A DNA stretch of 64,000 nt, taken from positions 1 to 64,000 of the forward strand of contig NZ_JNIW01000005.1 in assembly GCF_000701425.1 (NCBI RefSeq), written 5' to 3'. The position numbers were made by a program, and so were the translations under genes. The notes below the pieces were generated by a model that saw nothing but the letters and a program-made list of their open reading frames with translations, searched no databases and was not told the DNA's origin. Source of the DNA: Deinococcus frigens DSM 12807. Lineage in GTDB: Bacteria > Deinococcota > Deinococci > Deinococcales > Deinococcaceae. Shown here piece after piece: positions 31,008 to 42,140 of the stretch (positions within the stretch are counted from its first letter, which is position 1; each line of letters starts with the position of its first letter).

Positions 31008-32579
31008 GTGAAAACGCCACTGACCCCGCTCGAACCCGTCCTGCGCGCACTGAAGATCTTTGGAGCACGTCCAGTCATTCAGGCTGGCGACATGACGCTA
31101 AGCTATGCGAACCTGGCGGACCGGACCGCCCGCCTGATCTCGTTGCTGCATGAAACAGGGCTGCATGCAACAGGGCTGCGTGAAACGGGTTCGACGCCGG
31201 GCGCTCATGCGCTGCTGATCTCGCCCAACACGCCCGACGCGCTGCTGGCCTTTTGCGCCGTGCCGCTGGCCGGAGGCGTGATCGTGCCGCTGAATCCAGC
31301 CTTCGGTGACGAGGAACTGCGCTTTCTGGCAGGCCACGCCGACCCGGTGGTGGCACTGGTGGACACGGGCTGCCTGGCACGTGTCGGCAAAAAGCTGGCC
31401 GAACTCAAAATCCCCGTTATCGAAATCGGCGACGCCTCCGATCTGAACATGAGGCTGAGCGCCGTCTCCCCCGCCCCGCTCGAACTTCCCGCCGCACTGG
31501 ACGAGGATTCGCCCATCAGTATCAATTACACCAGCGGCACGACGAGCGATCCGAAAGGCGTGATGGTCACGCACCGCAACGCTTATATCAACCTGTCGAA
31601 CCTGCTGTACCACCTGAATCTGCGGCCCGGCAGCGTGTACCTGCACGCCCTGCCGCTGGCGCACGGCAACGGCTGGGGCAGCGCGTGGGCGGTCACGGCG
31701 GCGGGCGGAACGCATGTGATGACCCGCAGCGATGAACCGCGCGAGCTTCGTGAGGCGCTGCTGACAGGCGGGATCACACACCTGTTCGCCTCGCCCGCGA
31801 TCCTGACGCCGCTGGCAGATTCCGCAGCCCCGCTGACCCTGCCGCGCCCGGTGCGGCTGCTGGTGGCCGGAACGCGCCCGCCGCCGCAGTTGCTGGAGCG
31901 GTTGCGCGCGCAGGGCTTCGAGCTGCTGCACGGCTACGGCCTGACCGAGACGAACGCCGTGATGACTGTGAACGAGGCCCAAGACGCCGCCGATGCTCTG
32001 TCCTCGCCGCAGGGACACCCGATGGTGTTCGGCGGTCAGGTGCGCGTGGTGGCAGAGGATGGCCAGCCCGTGCCGCCTGACGGCTTCACGCCCGGCGAGA
32101 TCGTTATTCGCGGCAATCAGGTGATGAAGGGCTATTACAAGAATCGCGCCGCCACCCGCCGCGCGCTGGAGGGCGGCTGGCTGCATACCGGAGACCTGGC
32201 GGTGGTTCATCCTGACGGACGGGTGGATATCCTGGACCGTGCGGGCGACCTGCTGACCATTGGCGGTCAGAGCGTGTCCAGCGCTCAGGTGGAGGCTGTG
32301 CTGTACCGCCATCCCAGCGTCCGCGATGCGGTGGTGGTGGCCGGACATGACCGGGCGGATGAGGTCTGTGCCGTCGCCTTCGTCACGCTTCATGCGGGCG
32401 CGGGCGTGCGCGGTGAGGAACTGCGGAGCTTCTGTGCCCCGCATCTGCCCCACTACGCCCTGCCCAGCCGCGTTGTAGTGGTGCCCGAACTGCCCAAAAC
32501 TGCCAGCGGCAAAGTGCTGAAGCATGTGCTGCGGGGGCAGGTGCGGGACAAGCACGAAGCGGGAGCAAACCCGGGTTAA
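31008..32579 (+). CDS. Class I adenylate-forming (acyl/aryl-CoA) ligase
   Basis: A 523-residue AMP-dependent ligase of the fatty-acid/4-coumarate-CoA ligase class. The motifs are complete: INYTSGTTSDPKGVMVTHRN, LLHGYGLTETNA, GWLHTGDLAVVHPDG and the catalytic-lysine region LPKTASGKVLKHVL. The start is GTG at 31008. A short imperfect repeat near residues 46-60 (ETGLHATGLRETG) is a local oddity. It is divergent from the Liv-type cluster and shares its control region, so it likely belongs to the same acid-uptake and activation pathway. Confidence 0.9.
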   Translation: MKTPLTPLEPVLRALKIFGARPVIQAGDMTLSYANLADRTARLISLLHETGLHATGLRETGSTPGAHALLISPNTPDALLAFCAVPLAGGVIVPLNPAFGDEELRFLAGHADPVVALVDTGCLARVGKKLAELKIPVIEIGDASDLNMRLSAVSPAPLELPAALDEDSPISINYTSGTTSDPKGVMVTHRNAYINLSNLLYHLNLRPGSVYLHALPLAHGNGWGSAWAVTAAGGTHVMTRSDEPRELREALLTGGITHLFASPAILTPLADSAAPLTLPRPVRLLVAGTRPPPQLLERLRAQGFELLHGYGLTETNAVMTVNEAQDAADALSSPQGHPMVFGGQVRVVAEDGQPVPPDGFTPGEIVIRGNQVMKGYYKNRAATRRALEGGWLHTGDLAVVHPDGRVDILDRAGDLLTIGGQSVSSAQVEAVLYRHPSVRDAVVVAGHDRADEVCAVAFVTLHAGAGVRGEELRSFCAPHLPHYALPSRVVVVPELPKTASGKVLKHVLRGQVRDKHEAGANPG

Positions 32580-32652
32580 TGGCCCCTCTAGCCTTGTGGG
32601 AGAGGGAGCTACCGCACAGTTAGGAGAAAAAACGAGTTGATTACCCGCCCTT

Positions 32653-33342
32653 CTAAACCCTCTCCCCCACCGGATGCGCCAGCTCCAGCAGCCGCTCGCC
32701 CAGTTCCGCCGTGACGTTCTTGATGCCGCCCTGCGCCTCGATGGGCGGCCCGAAGCGCACGATCCAGCGACGTCCCTCACGGCATATCCCGGCGGGCAGG
32801 ATCGGGGCGCGGGCCTTGGCGGCGATTAATGCCACGCCGCCCTGTAGGGCTGGGCCACCGCGCGTTCCTTGCGGGAAAATGCCCACCGTGCCGTTGTTCT
32901 TGAGAATTCGCACCGCCATGCGCACGGCCCCCAGATCGTTGCCGGAGCGGTCAATGGGAAAGCTGCCGCCCGTGCTGATGATCCAGCCGATCACCGAAAC
33001 GAACAGCTCCTTTTTGGCCATGAATTGCACGAAGCGTCCAGGCGGCAGGGCGCGGGCCACCATGAAGGGATCGAGGTTTTCCCGGTGGTTGGCCGCGATC
33101 ACCAGCGGCGTGCCGGGCGGCGGCACATGTTCGCGTCCGTGGACCTCCAGATGCATGCCGCTGCACACAACCGGCAGGTAGGTCAGCGCGATCACGGCGC
33201 GGTATACCCGTTGATCGACCTGGGGCGGCGCAGGTTCCGGCGCGGCAGGCCCTGTCGTGGCAGATTTCGGCGTGGCAGGTCTCAGCGTGGAGTCGCGGAG
33301 CGGTACGGAGCCGGAAGATTCGGGGCGGGCAGCGTCGCTCAT
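32653..33342 (-). CDS. 1-acylglycerol-3-phosphate O-acyltransferase-like protein (PlsC family)
   Basis: A 229-residue membrane-associated acyltransferase. The catalytic HX4D motif is NHRENLD, followed by SFPIDRSGNDLGA, and the third block FPQGTRGG binds glycerol-3-phosphate. Such enzymes acylate lysophosphatidic acid in phospholipid synthesis. The first ~40 residues are a Pro/Ala/Ser-rich tail. The start is ATG at 33342 with TATCCT (33349-33354, minus) 6 nt upstream, a leaderless arrangement. Its 3' end faces the ligase gene across 73 nt. Confidence 0.88.
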   Translation of the reverse strand: MSDAARPESSGSVPLRDSTLRPATPKSATTGPAAPEPAPPQVDQRVYRAVIALTYLPVVCSGMHLEVHGREHVPPPGTPLVIAANHRENLDPFMVARALPPGRFVQFMAKKELFVSVIGWIISTGGSFPIDRSGNDLGAVRMAVRILKNNGTVGIFPQGTRGGPALQGGVALIAAKARAPILPAGICREGRRWIVRFGPPIEAQGGIKNVTAELGERLLELAHPVGERV

Positions 33343-33412
33343 GAGGGCAGGATACGCCCAGGTTAAGGAGGCTGGCCCTTTACTTTTCCCGCACCCGCTT
33401 TAGCCTTGGGCC

Positions 33413-34036
33413 ATGAAGATCGCAGTGATCGGTGCGGCGGGCGGTTTGGGCCGCCGGGTGGTAGCGCAGGCTGTCAAGGCAGGACATCAGGTGGCGGCCC
33501 TGGTGCGCCGTGACGAGCAGGCCGACATGATGTCCCTCTACGGCGCAAAACCGGTGATGGGCGATCTGGAAGGCGACTGGCAGGGCGTGCTGGACGGCGC
33601 AGACGCGGTGGTCTGGGCGGCGGGAGGCGGAGCGGACGGCGACTACCAGGCCATCGACGGCGAGGCCCTGAGACGCGTGGCGGACACATTGGCCGAGCGC
33701 GGGCCGAAGCGCTTCGTGGTGGTCAGCAGCATGGGCGTGGACCGCCCGGAGCAGATGCCGTCCTTCTTGCAACAGGTCCTGCGCGTCAAGGCGGATTCAG
33801 ACGGCCATGTGCAGAACAGTGGCCTGGACTGGACCATCGTGCGCCCGGGCGGCCTGACCGATGAACTCGGCGGCGGCAAGGTCACGGTGGGCGCGCAGGT
33901 GGGCGGCGGCAGCATTCCGCGCGACGATGTGGCGAGCATTGTCCTCGCGTGCCTGGGCGATCCGTCCACGGCGGGCAAGACCTTCGAGGTGGTGGCGGGC
34001 GATCAGGGCCTCACGGACGCGGTGGACAGCCTGTAG
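33413..34036 (+). CDS. NAD(P)-binding SDR-like protein (NmrA/YhfK type)
   Basis: A 207-residue Rossmann protein: IGAAGGLGRRVVAQAVKAGH at the N-terminus is the dinucleotide-binding turn, FVVVSSMGVDRPEQ follows strand 5, and DWTIVRPGGLTDE is the conserved NAD(P)-binding_10 segment. It probably has reductase or redox-sensor activity; the substrate is unknown. TAGCCT (33401-33406) lies 6 nt before the ATG, indicating leaderless expression. Divergent from plsC, 70 nt away. Confidence 0.85.
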   Translation: MKIAVIGAAGGLGRRVVAQAVKAGHQVAALVRRDEQADMMSLYGAKPVMGDLEGDWQGVLDGADAVVWAAGGGADGDYQAIDGEALRRVADTLAERGPKRFVVVSSMGVDRPEQMPSFLQQVLRVKADSDGHVQNSGLDWTIVRPGGLTDELGGGKVTVGAQVGGGSIPRDDVASIVLACLGDPSTAGKTFEVVAGDQGLTDAVDSL

Positions 34037-34042
34037 CATTTG

Positions 34043-35119
34043 TCAGGTCAGGGGCGATAACCCTCTTAGCCACCAGCGCAGAAAGGCTGGAAAACGCGCG
34101 GCCCACGCGGCCTCATCATGCCAGTGGTCCGCACCGATGGTGACGTGAACCTCACGCATCTTTAGTTGGAGTTGCCGGGCCAGGGCGTGGGTCAGTTCAA
34201 CCACTTCTGCCGCGCCCTGGAGGGAATCAGCCTCGTGATCGCCCATATCCAACCAGACACGGGTCTGCGGGGCGGGGCGGTCCTTCATCCAGCGCAGCAG
34301 CTCGAAGTCGGCGGGGAAGATGGCCGGACTGAACACGCCCAGCGTGCCGAACTCGGTGGGAGCGCGCAGGCCGCCGTACAGCGTTACGAGGCCGCCGAAG
34401 GACGATCCGGCCAACGCCGTCTGCGCCGCCTCCACCGGGCCGAAGCGTTCACGGAGGGCGGGCTTGAGCGTCCCCAAAATCCAGTCCAGATACTCGTCTG
34501 CGCCCGGATTGAAGCTGTTCAGCTCGAATGGGAAGGGGACGTAACGGCGGCTGCGCTCGTCGTTCACGCTCAGGGCGGCGATCAGGCAGGGCTGACCCTC
34601 ATTGGCCAGGGCCTGAGCAGCCTGAACGACATTCCAACTCTGTCCGGCGAAGGTGGCGGCCTCGTCGAACACGTTCTGGCCGTCGTGCATGATCAGCAGC
34701 GGCAAGGGCCGCTTGGGCGAGTCGGGCCACCACAACCGCACGGGTTGCTCACCCCAGGGAGCCGCCAGCGTTAGCTCCTCGCGCGGCGGGGCCGAAGTGG
34801 AGGGCCGCCCGCTCCCCTTTCTGGCGTCCTGCCAGCCGTCGAAATTGAGCTGAAGATCCATCTCATCCTGGACAATGACCTTGTGGGCAGGGGCGCGGCC
34901 TCCCCACACATCGCCCTCCTCGCTGGTCTGCCCGTCATGCAAGACCCGGACCTTGACACCCAGCAATGAGCCTGCCGGCAACTCGGCTGCCAGTTCGCGC
35001 CCGGTAAAGGTCCAGCCCGCCGGATCGTTGCTCCAGCCCCGGTGGTCGCCCGTCAGGAAGAGGACGCCTTGTGGCGTGCCGGGCGGCAACCCAGGAATGA
35101 TGAAACGGACTTTAGGCAT
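34043..35119 (-). CDS. Esterase of the enterochelin esterase/antigen 85-like family
   Basis: A 358-residue alpha/beta hydrolase. The N-terminal ~110 residues form an early-set beta domain (FIIPGLPPGTPQGVLFLTGD). The catalytic domain has the nucleophile motif GSSFGG (ALAGSSFGGLV), acid DMGDHEAD and His region GADHWHDEAAW. COG2382/COG2819-type enzymes hydrolyse esters such as siderophores or acylated compounds. It has no signal peptide from the ATG at 35119, which is preceded at 5 nt by TAAGCT (35125-35130, minus). Confidence 0.8.
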   Translation of the reverse strand: MPKVRFIIPGLPPGTPQGVLFLTGDHRGWSNDPAGWTFTGRELAAELPAGSLLGVKVRVLHDGQTSEEGDVWGGRAPAHKVIVQDEMDLQLNFDGWQDARKGSGRPSTSAPPREELTLAAPWGEQPVRLWWPDSPKRPLPLLIMHDGQNVFDEAATFAGQSWNVVQAAQALANEGQPCLIAALSVNDERSRRYVPFPFELNSFNPGADEYLDWILGTLKPALRERFGPVEAAQTALAGSSFGGLVTLYGGLRAPTEFGTLGVFSPAIFPADFELLRWMKDRPAPQTRVWLDMGDHEADSLQGAAEVVELTHALARQLQLKMREVHVTIGADHWHDEAAWAARFPAFLRWWLRGLSPLT

Positions 35120-35323
35120 ACCCCAGCTTAGGCGCAAGACGGCATCAACTGCGACGGAAACACAGCCCACCGAGCAGGTACAACAGCAAGGTGCCACCTG
35201 CGCCAGACCCCCAGCCGCGTTAAGCTCCGGTCAGCCTGCATAAGGCACGGGTCACCCCTCCGGGGGTAGGCTCTGGGAGCAACACACGCGCGGCAGGCCA
35301 GATGGCTCAGATTCAGAAAGCAC

Positions 35324-35362
35324 TTGCCTTGACTTCTTAAACTTGATATACTTGCACTCAAG
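35324..35362 (+). promoter_or_regulatory. lon promoter with overlapping HspR (HAIR) operator
   Basis: The -35 TTGCCT (35324-35329), a 17-nt spacer and extended -10 TGATATACT (-10 hexamer 35347-35352) form the promoter. CTTGATA-N7-ACTCAAG (35342-35362) matches the HspR inverted repeat CTTGAGT-N7-ACTCAAG in 12 of 14 positions and covers the -10 and start site, so the repressor would block RNA polymerase. HspR control of heat-shock proteases is established in Deinococcus radiodurans. Confidence 0.8.
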
Positions 35363-35440
35363 TTTCCTGGCAGCACCAGCAGTATATGCCATCGGAAACC
35401 TCCTCTTTCCACCGACCTGCAAGGGCCAAAGGAGTTCCGC

Positions 35441-37915
<2,475 letters not shown>

Positions 37916-37933
37916 TTCTCCCCAATCAACACG

Positions 37934-37958
37934 GACCCCTGCTGCGGTGGGGGTCTTT
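37934..37958 (+). terminator. Terminator after lon
   Basis: GACCCC (37934-37939) pairs with GGGGTC (37950-37955) across 10 nt, followed by TTTCC. The short T-run makes it moderate in strength. Confidence 0.55.
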
Positions 37959-37994
37959 CCATGTCTCCGCATGCCCGCTATGCTGTGCGGCGCG

Positions 37995-38522
37995 ATGAGC
38001 GGGCCACTGACATTCCTGGTTGCTAGTCCCCACCTGCACGGCGAGGTCTTCGGCGGCACGGTGATCCTGCTCCTGGAACACGATTCGAAGGGCGCAATGG
38101 GTCTGATCGTCAATGCCCCAACGCCTCAGCCCGTCTCCGAGTTACTGGCCGGTGCAGAGGGCCAGGCCGCCCCCGCGTGGCTGGGAGGCCCGGTAGACCC
38201 CACGCTGGGCTGGTGCCTGTACCCGGACGCGCTGGAACTGGACGGCGAGATCAGTCTGGTTCCCGGCCTGAATGTCTCCAGCAGCCTGGACGTGCTGCGC
38301 GCCGTGATGGAAAGCGGGCAAACATACATGCTGGTCCTGGGCTACGCGGGCTGGGGCGCCGGGCAACTCGCGGGGGAGGCGCGGGCAGGCGCGTGGGTGT
38401 GGGTGGAGCAGGACACCCCAGAGTTGCTGTGGAACATTCCGGCGCCGGACCGCTGGAACGAGGCGTTACGGCGGCTGGGCGTGGTTCCTGGGACCATCAT
38501 GCCGGGCGGGGCGCAGGCTTGA
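37995..38522 (+). CDS. YqgE/AlgH family protein
   Basis: A 175-residue protein of the UPF0301 (AlgH/YqgE) family, whose molecular role is unclear. Family signatures: FLVASPHLHGEVFGGTVILL at the N-terminus, GLIVNAP, WLGGPVDPTLGW and VLGYAGWGAGQLAGE. The ATG at 37995 was chosen to match the family's usual N-terminus; in-frame ATGs at 37971 and 37980 would add up to eight residues. TATGCT (37979-37984) lies 10 nt before the start and could be a -10 box. It sits 79 nt after lon, behind a weak terminator. Confidence 0.88.
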   Translation: MSGPLTFLVASPHLHGEVFGGTVILLLEHDSKGAMGLIVNAPTPQPVSELLAGAEGQAAPAWLGGPVDPTLGWCLYPDALELDGEISLVPGLNVSSSLDVLRAVMESGQTYMLVLGYAGWGAGQLAGEARAGAWVWVEQDTPELLWNIPAPDRWNEALRRLGVVPGTIMPGGAQA

Positions 38523-38629
38523 GGTGGGATTGGCGGTGAATCCATGCTGTTTTGGTTGACGGCTAGGATAGTGCGCCCCCGCCGCAAAGGGAAAACAGTG
38601 ATCGCTGGACATCGTATGGCCATCAAGGA

Positions 38630-38665
38630 CGCGTCCGCCTCGCAACCGGAGGCAGGCGCGTTTTT
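38630..38665. terminator. Terminator between yqgE-like gene and murA
   Basis: GCCTC (38637-38641) pairs with GAGGC (38649-38653); flanking ACGCG/CGCGT-type pairing lengthens the stem. TTTTT follows at 38661-38665 for the plus direction. The convergent murA gene stops 12 nt further on. Confidence 0.6.
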
Positions 38666-38676
38666 GATCTATCTCC

Positions 38677-39954
38677 TCAATCCATCGCTAAAGCGAGATC
38701 GTGCTGCTGCACGCTCGCCCCAATGCCGCGCAGACGCTCGGCCAGGCGCTCATAGCCCCGGTTCAGATACTGCACGCCCTCGATGACCGTTTCGCCCTCG
38801 GTGGTCAGGGCCGCGATGAACAAAGAGGCCCCGGCGCGCAGATCAGCGGCCTTGACCGGCGCGGCGTGTAGCTTTGCGCCCTGGATGACCTGGGTATAGC
38901 CGCTGACGGTAATGTTCGCGCCCATACGGTGCAACTCAGCCACATGGGTCAGGCGGTCCGGGTACACCGGGTCCTGCACCACGCTGGTGCCGGGTACGGT
39001 GGCCAACAGGGCGCTCATCTGCGGTTGCAGATCGGTGGGAAAACCGGGAAAGCTCTGGGTGGTCACGTTGACCGGCTTCAACTCCGCTCCGGTGGCGTCC
39101 ACGAGCAGGGTGTTGCCGTCCTCGGTGATCACCACGCCCATTTCCTGCAATTTGGCGGTCACGGCGCGCAGGTGATCGGGGCGCACGTTCCGCACCCGCA
39201 GCTTGCAGCGGTTGGCGGCGGCCAGCATCATGAAGGTTCCGGCCTCGATGCGGTCCGGGATGACCGTGTATGAACCGCCGCGCAGGGCGGGCACGCCGCG
39301 CACCGTGATGGTGTTGGTCCCCGCACCCGTAATGTTCGCGCCCAGCGAGTTCAGGAACTCGATCATGTCCACCACGTCGGTGTCGATGCTGGCGTTGTCC
39401 AGCACCACCACGCCGTCCCCCAGCACGGCGGCCAGGATGGCGTTGTGGGTGCCGCCCACAGTCAGCAACTCGAAGGTAAACTGGCCGCTGAGGCTGCCCC
39501 CGCACCGCGCATCAAAGTTGCCGCCGTCCTCGGTCAGGGTCACGCCCAGCGCGCGGAACGCCTTGACGTGCTGATCGACCGGACGCGGTCCCCAGGCGCA
39601 GCCGCCCGGCATGCTGACGGTGGCCTGCCCGGTGCGGGCCAGAATTGCGCCCATCACGATAAAGCTGGCGCGCATCTTGCTGACCAGCGCGTAGGGCGCG
39701 TCGGTATTCAGAATCTCAGGGGTGTACAGTTCCAGGCTGTTGTCGCCCATCCACTTGTGCTGCGTCCCCAGGTGCGCCATCAGGTCCAGGATGGTAAAGA
39801 CGTCGCTCAGGCGCGGAATGCCGTGCAGCGTCACCGGTTCACGGCTCAGCAGCGTGGCGACGATCACCGGCAGGGCAGCGTTCTTGCTGTGTTGAACGTT
39901 AATTTCGCCGCCGAGCGCGCGGCCACCCTTGATGTGCAGCGGGGTTAATTGCAT
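38677..39954 (-). CDS. murA: UDP-N-acetylglucosamine 1-carboxyvinyltransferase
   Basis: The first committed step of peptidoglycan synthesis: transfer of enolpyruvate from PEP to UDP-GlcNAc. 425 residues is standard. The N-terminal HIKGGRALGGEINVQHSKNA binds substrate. The flexible loop carries the nucleophile Cys119 in SMPGGCAWGPRPVD, the residue targeted by fosfomycin, so the enzyme is expected to be of the sensitive type. The rest is colinear with MurA (FPGFPTDLQPQ, YPDRLTHVAELHRMGANI). The start is ATG at 39954. Confidence 0.97.
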   Translation of the reverse strand: MQLTPLHIKGGRALGGEINVQHSKNAALPVIVATLLSREPVTLHGIPRLSDVFTILDLMAHLGTQHKWMGDNSLELYTPEILNTDAPYALVSKMRASFIVMGAILARTGQATVSMPGGCAWGPRPVDQHVKAFRALGVTLTEDGGNFDARCGGSLSGQFTFELLTVGGTHNAILAAVLGDGVVVLDNASIDTDVVDMIEFLNSLGANITGAGTNTITVRGVPALRGGSYTVIPDRIEAGTFMMLAAANRCKLRVRNVRPDHLRAVTAKLQEMGVVITEDGNTLLVDATGAELKPVNVTTQSFPGFPTDLQPQMSALLATVPGTSVVQDPVYPDRLTHVAELHRMGANITVSGYTQVIQGAKLHAAPVKAADLRAGASLFIAALTTEGETVIEGVQYLNRGYERLAERLRGIGASVQQHDLALAMD

Positions 39955-40250
39955 GGCATTCAGTCCTCTTGGAAACGGTTGGGAAGGTCAGGTGGAAACA
40001 AACCAGAACAGTCTAGACGCTCACAAGAACGTTCACCAAATCGGCGTCCACAGGTGCATGTTACACATGATGCTCACTGTACGTCTACTCTCAAAGGTTA
40101 GGTATCCTCAAATTGCGACATGGCTTTCTTCATCTCGTGAGCATGATGTTGAGGTGAGTGTCCCCCCGTGCTACGCTCGGCTCACGCTCTGCCGTAGCCC
40201 GGCCTCATCAGCCCAGAGGGCACACCCGCGCGGCCCGCACCAGGAGAGGC
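39955..40250. promoter_or_regulatory. Divergent region between murA and a small DNA-binding protein gene
   Basis: For the plus-strand gene at 40251 a promoter is visible: TTGAGG (40149-40154), 17-nt spacer, TACGCT (40172-40177). A palindrome GTCTAGAC lies at 40011-40018 on the murA side, identical to the core of the paired sites upstream of livG. No clear murA promoter was identified. Nothing else was recognised. Confidence 0.5.
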
Positions 40251-40484
40251 ATGCCCAAAAAGGAACGTAAACGCTTGCAGGTGGTCATCAGCGACGAGCA
40301 GGACGCCCTGCTGACGCGCACCGCCTACGAGCTGTCCAGTCCCGAACGCCTGATCAGCAAGAGCGAGGTCGTGCGGCTGGCCATCGAGAAAATTGCCCGT
40401 GAACTTGGCGAGGGTCCGCAAACTGGACAGATCGAGGAATACCGCGCCATCCTGGGCAGCGGGGGGGCCGAGGAAGAGGCTTGA
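40251..40484 (+). CDS. Small ribbon-helix-helix-like protein
   Basis: A 77-residue basic/acidic protein. The pattern KKERKRLQVVISDEQDALL followed by ISKSEVVRLAIEKIARELG fits a ribbon-helix-helix DNA-binding fold (beta-strand, then two helices with the S-K-S-E-V-V-R turn). The ATG at 40251 follows CAGGAGAGGC; a longer upstream frame is Arg-rich and not protein-like. It is transcribed from the promoter at 40149 and ends at a strong terminator. It may be a transcription regulator; the target is unknown. Confidence 0.72.
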   Translation: MPKKERKRLQVVISDEQDALLTRTAYELSSPERLISKSEVVRLAIEKIARELGEGPQTGQIEEYRAILGSGGAEEEA

Positions 40485-40513
40485 ACGAGAAGACTCTCCG
40501 TAAAAACATGCCC

Positions 40514-40557
40514 AGGCGCGGAAGATTGTATTCGTCCGCGCCTCTTCGTATCCTTTT
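40514..40557 (+). terminator. Strong intrinsic terminator
   Basis: AGGCGCGGA (40514-40522) and TCCGCGCCT (40535-40543) form a perfect 9-bp stem with a 12-nt loop, followed by CTTCGTATCCTTTTG. It separates the ribbon-helix-helix gene from the methyltransferase gene. Confidence 0.75.
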
Positions 40558-40575
40558 GTTTGCGAGGAACACGCC

Positions 40576-41244
40576 CTGACTGACCCGCCCCATTCCCGCG
40601 CGTGGTACGCCCGCCTGGCCCGTGAGCTGGGCGGCTACCGTCACCCATGGACCCGCGTGCTGGACGGCCCGGACCCGGAACTGACATTCGACGCGCTGGT
40701 GCTGGAACACCTGCGCCCGGAAACCCGCGTGCTGGAGGCGGGCTGCGGCCACGGCCCCGATGCGGCGCGCTTCGGCAGTGGGTGCGCGCAGTGGGCGGCC
40801 TATGACCGACAGCCAGAGCTGCTGGCCCTGGCCCAAGACAATGCCCCAGCCGCCGAGTTTCACCTGTGGGACGGCAAGGGTGAGGTGCCGCAGGAACTGC
40901 GCGGCCCCTTCGATCTGATCGTGTCGCGCCGGGGGCCGACTTCGGTCATCAATCATCTGAACGCCGTGGCCGCGCCGGATGCCCGCTTCGTGTATGTGGG
41001 GCCACGTCTGGATGTGCCTGGCGTGCCAGAGCGACTGGGAGGAGTGGGCTGGGCCTTATTGGGCGAGTGGCGCGTGTCCGTCCGGGCGTGGGTGCCGACC
41101 TGGACCGACTGGCAGACCCGCTGCGAATGTATGGGCGAGACGGCCAGCCGCGAAACCTGGAACGCGCACGCTGGCACGCGGGGGATGCCCTACCACGAGG
41201 AACGGTACGTGGTGCTGGCGGGGCTAGAGTCGGCGTTGGGCTGA
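40576..41244 (+). CDS. SAM-dependent methyltransferase with probable CTG start codon
   Basis: A 222-residue class I methyltransferase; the SAM motif is VLEAGCGHGPDAARFG. The reading frame is clearly protein-like upstream of the first GTG (40657): TDPPHSRAWYARLARELGGY leads into it. No in-frame ATG, GTG or TTG precedes this. CTG at 40576 has GAGGA 7 nt upstream (GCGAGGAACACGCC-CTG), so CTG initiation is the best explanation. The substrate is unknown; the C-terminal half is Trp-rich (WVPTWTDW). The strong terminator at 40514 isolates it from the preceding gene. Confidence 0.75.
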   Translation: MTDPPHSRAWYARLARELGGYRHPWTRVLDGPDPELTFDALVLEHLRPETRVLEAGCGHGPDAARFGSGCAQWAAYDRQPELLALAQDNAPAAEFHLWDGKGEVPQELRGPFDLIVSRRGPTSVINHLNAVAAPDARFVYVGPRLDVPGVPERLGGVGWALLGEWRVSVRAWVPTWTDWQTRCECMGETASRETWNAHAGTRGMPYHEERYVVLAGLESALG

Positions 41245-41270
41245 GTTGAGGTCACACCGTTCCGTGTCTC

Positions 41271-42062
41271 TCAGCCCAGACCCTCACTGCCGTAACTGGC
41301 CCCGCTGAAATACAGGCCGTGGGCCGGAACATTCGCCCCCGCCTGCGCCCGCTGGCGGGAGGCGAGGATTCCGGCTACCTCCCCTACCTCCATGCGGCCC
41401 GCGCCGACCAGCAGCAGCGTGCCCACCAGACCGCGCACCATATGGCGCAGAAAGCTCTCGCCCGCGACGTGGATCTCCCAGACCGTGTTGCCCGGCTGGA
41501 CCGTCAGGCCGCGCAGCTCCCGCACGGTCTGGCGGTCCTCCTGGGTGGCAAAGGCGGCGAAGTCGTGGGTGCCGGTCAGCCGGGCGGCGGCGGCATTCAT
41601 GGCCCCGGCGTCGAGTGTGCCCGGTACATGCAGGGCGCGGCCTGTCCACAGCGGATGCCGCTGCGGCGCGCACAGCAGCCGGTACACGTACCGCCGCTCG
41701 GTGCAGGAGAAGCGCGCGTGGAAACCCGGCGGGGCCGCCTCCACGTCCTGCACCGCCAGCGGGGAGGGCAGATGGGCATTCAGCGCGCGCGCCAGCCGGG
41801 GCAGAGGCACCTGAAAGTCGGCGGGAACGTCCACATGCACCGGCATGGCCTCGGCGTGAACGCCCGCGTCGGTGCGCCCGGCGGCAACGGGCCGGAAGAC
41901 CTCCGGCATCAGGCGCAGGAAAGCTGCCTGCAAGGTGTCCTGGACGCTGGGGGCTGTGGGCTGCGACTGCCACCCGGCGTAGGCCGCACCGTCCCAGGCC
42001 ACGGTCAGCCGGAGCCGAGAATATCCGTCCGGGGGGGCGTAGGCAGGGCGCGGACCACTCAT
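41271..42062 (-). CDS. truA: tRNA pseudouridine(38-40) synthase TruA
   Basis: Converts uridines 38-40 of the tRNA anticodon arm to pseudouridine. 263 residues. The catalytic Asp65 lies in [12 protein letters not shown]. Other family blocks are [33 protein letters not shown] and [17 protein letters not shown]. The ATG at 42062 was chosen: TACCCT (42070-42075, minus) is 7 nt upstream as for a leaderless transcript, and the longer frame is not protein-like. Confidence 0.95.
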   Translation of the reverse strand: MSGPRPAYAPPDGYSRLRLTVAWDGAAYAGWQSQPTAPSVQDTLQAAFLRLMPEVFRPVAAGRTDAGVHAEAMPVHVDVPADFQVPLPRLARALNAHLPSPLAVQDVEAAPPGFHARFSCTERRYVYRLLCAPQRHPLWTGRALHVPGTLDAGAMNAAAARLTGTHDFAAFATQEDRQTVRELRGLTVQPGNTVWEIHVAGESFLRHMVRGLVGTLLLVGAGRMEVGEVAGILASRQRAQAGANVPAHGLYFSGASYGSEGLG

Positions 42063-42140
42063 AGCGCACAGGGTAACGCCAGGCCACCGGACCCAATCCG
42101 GTCTCATGGAAACTGAATACCAGCGGGTATGCTCTGGAAC

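Noticed and set aside
31098..32780. Minus-strand frame of 560 codons opposite the CoA ligase
   Set aside because: The ligase on the plus strand has complete motifs; the reverse frame has none and is Gln/Arg/His-rich.
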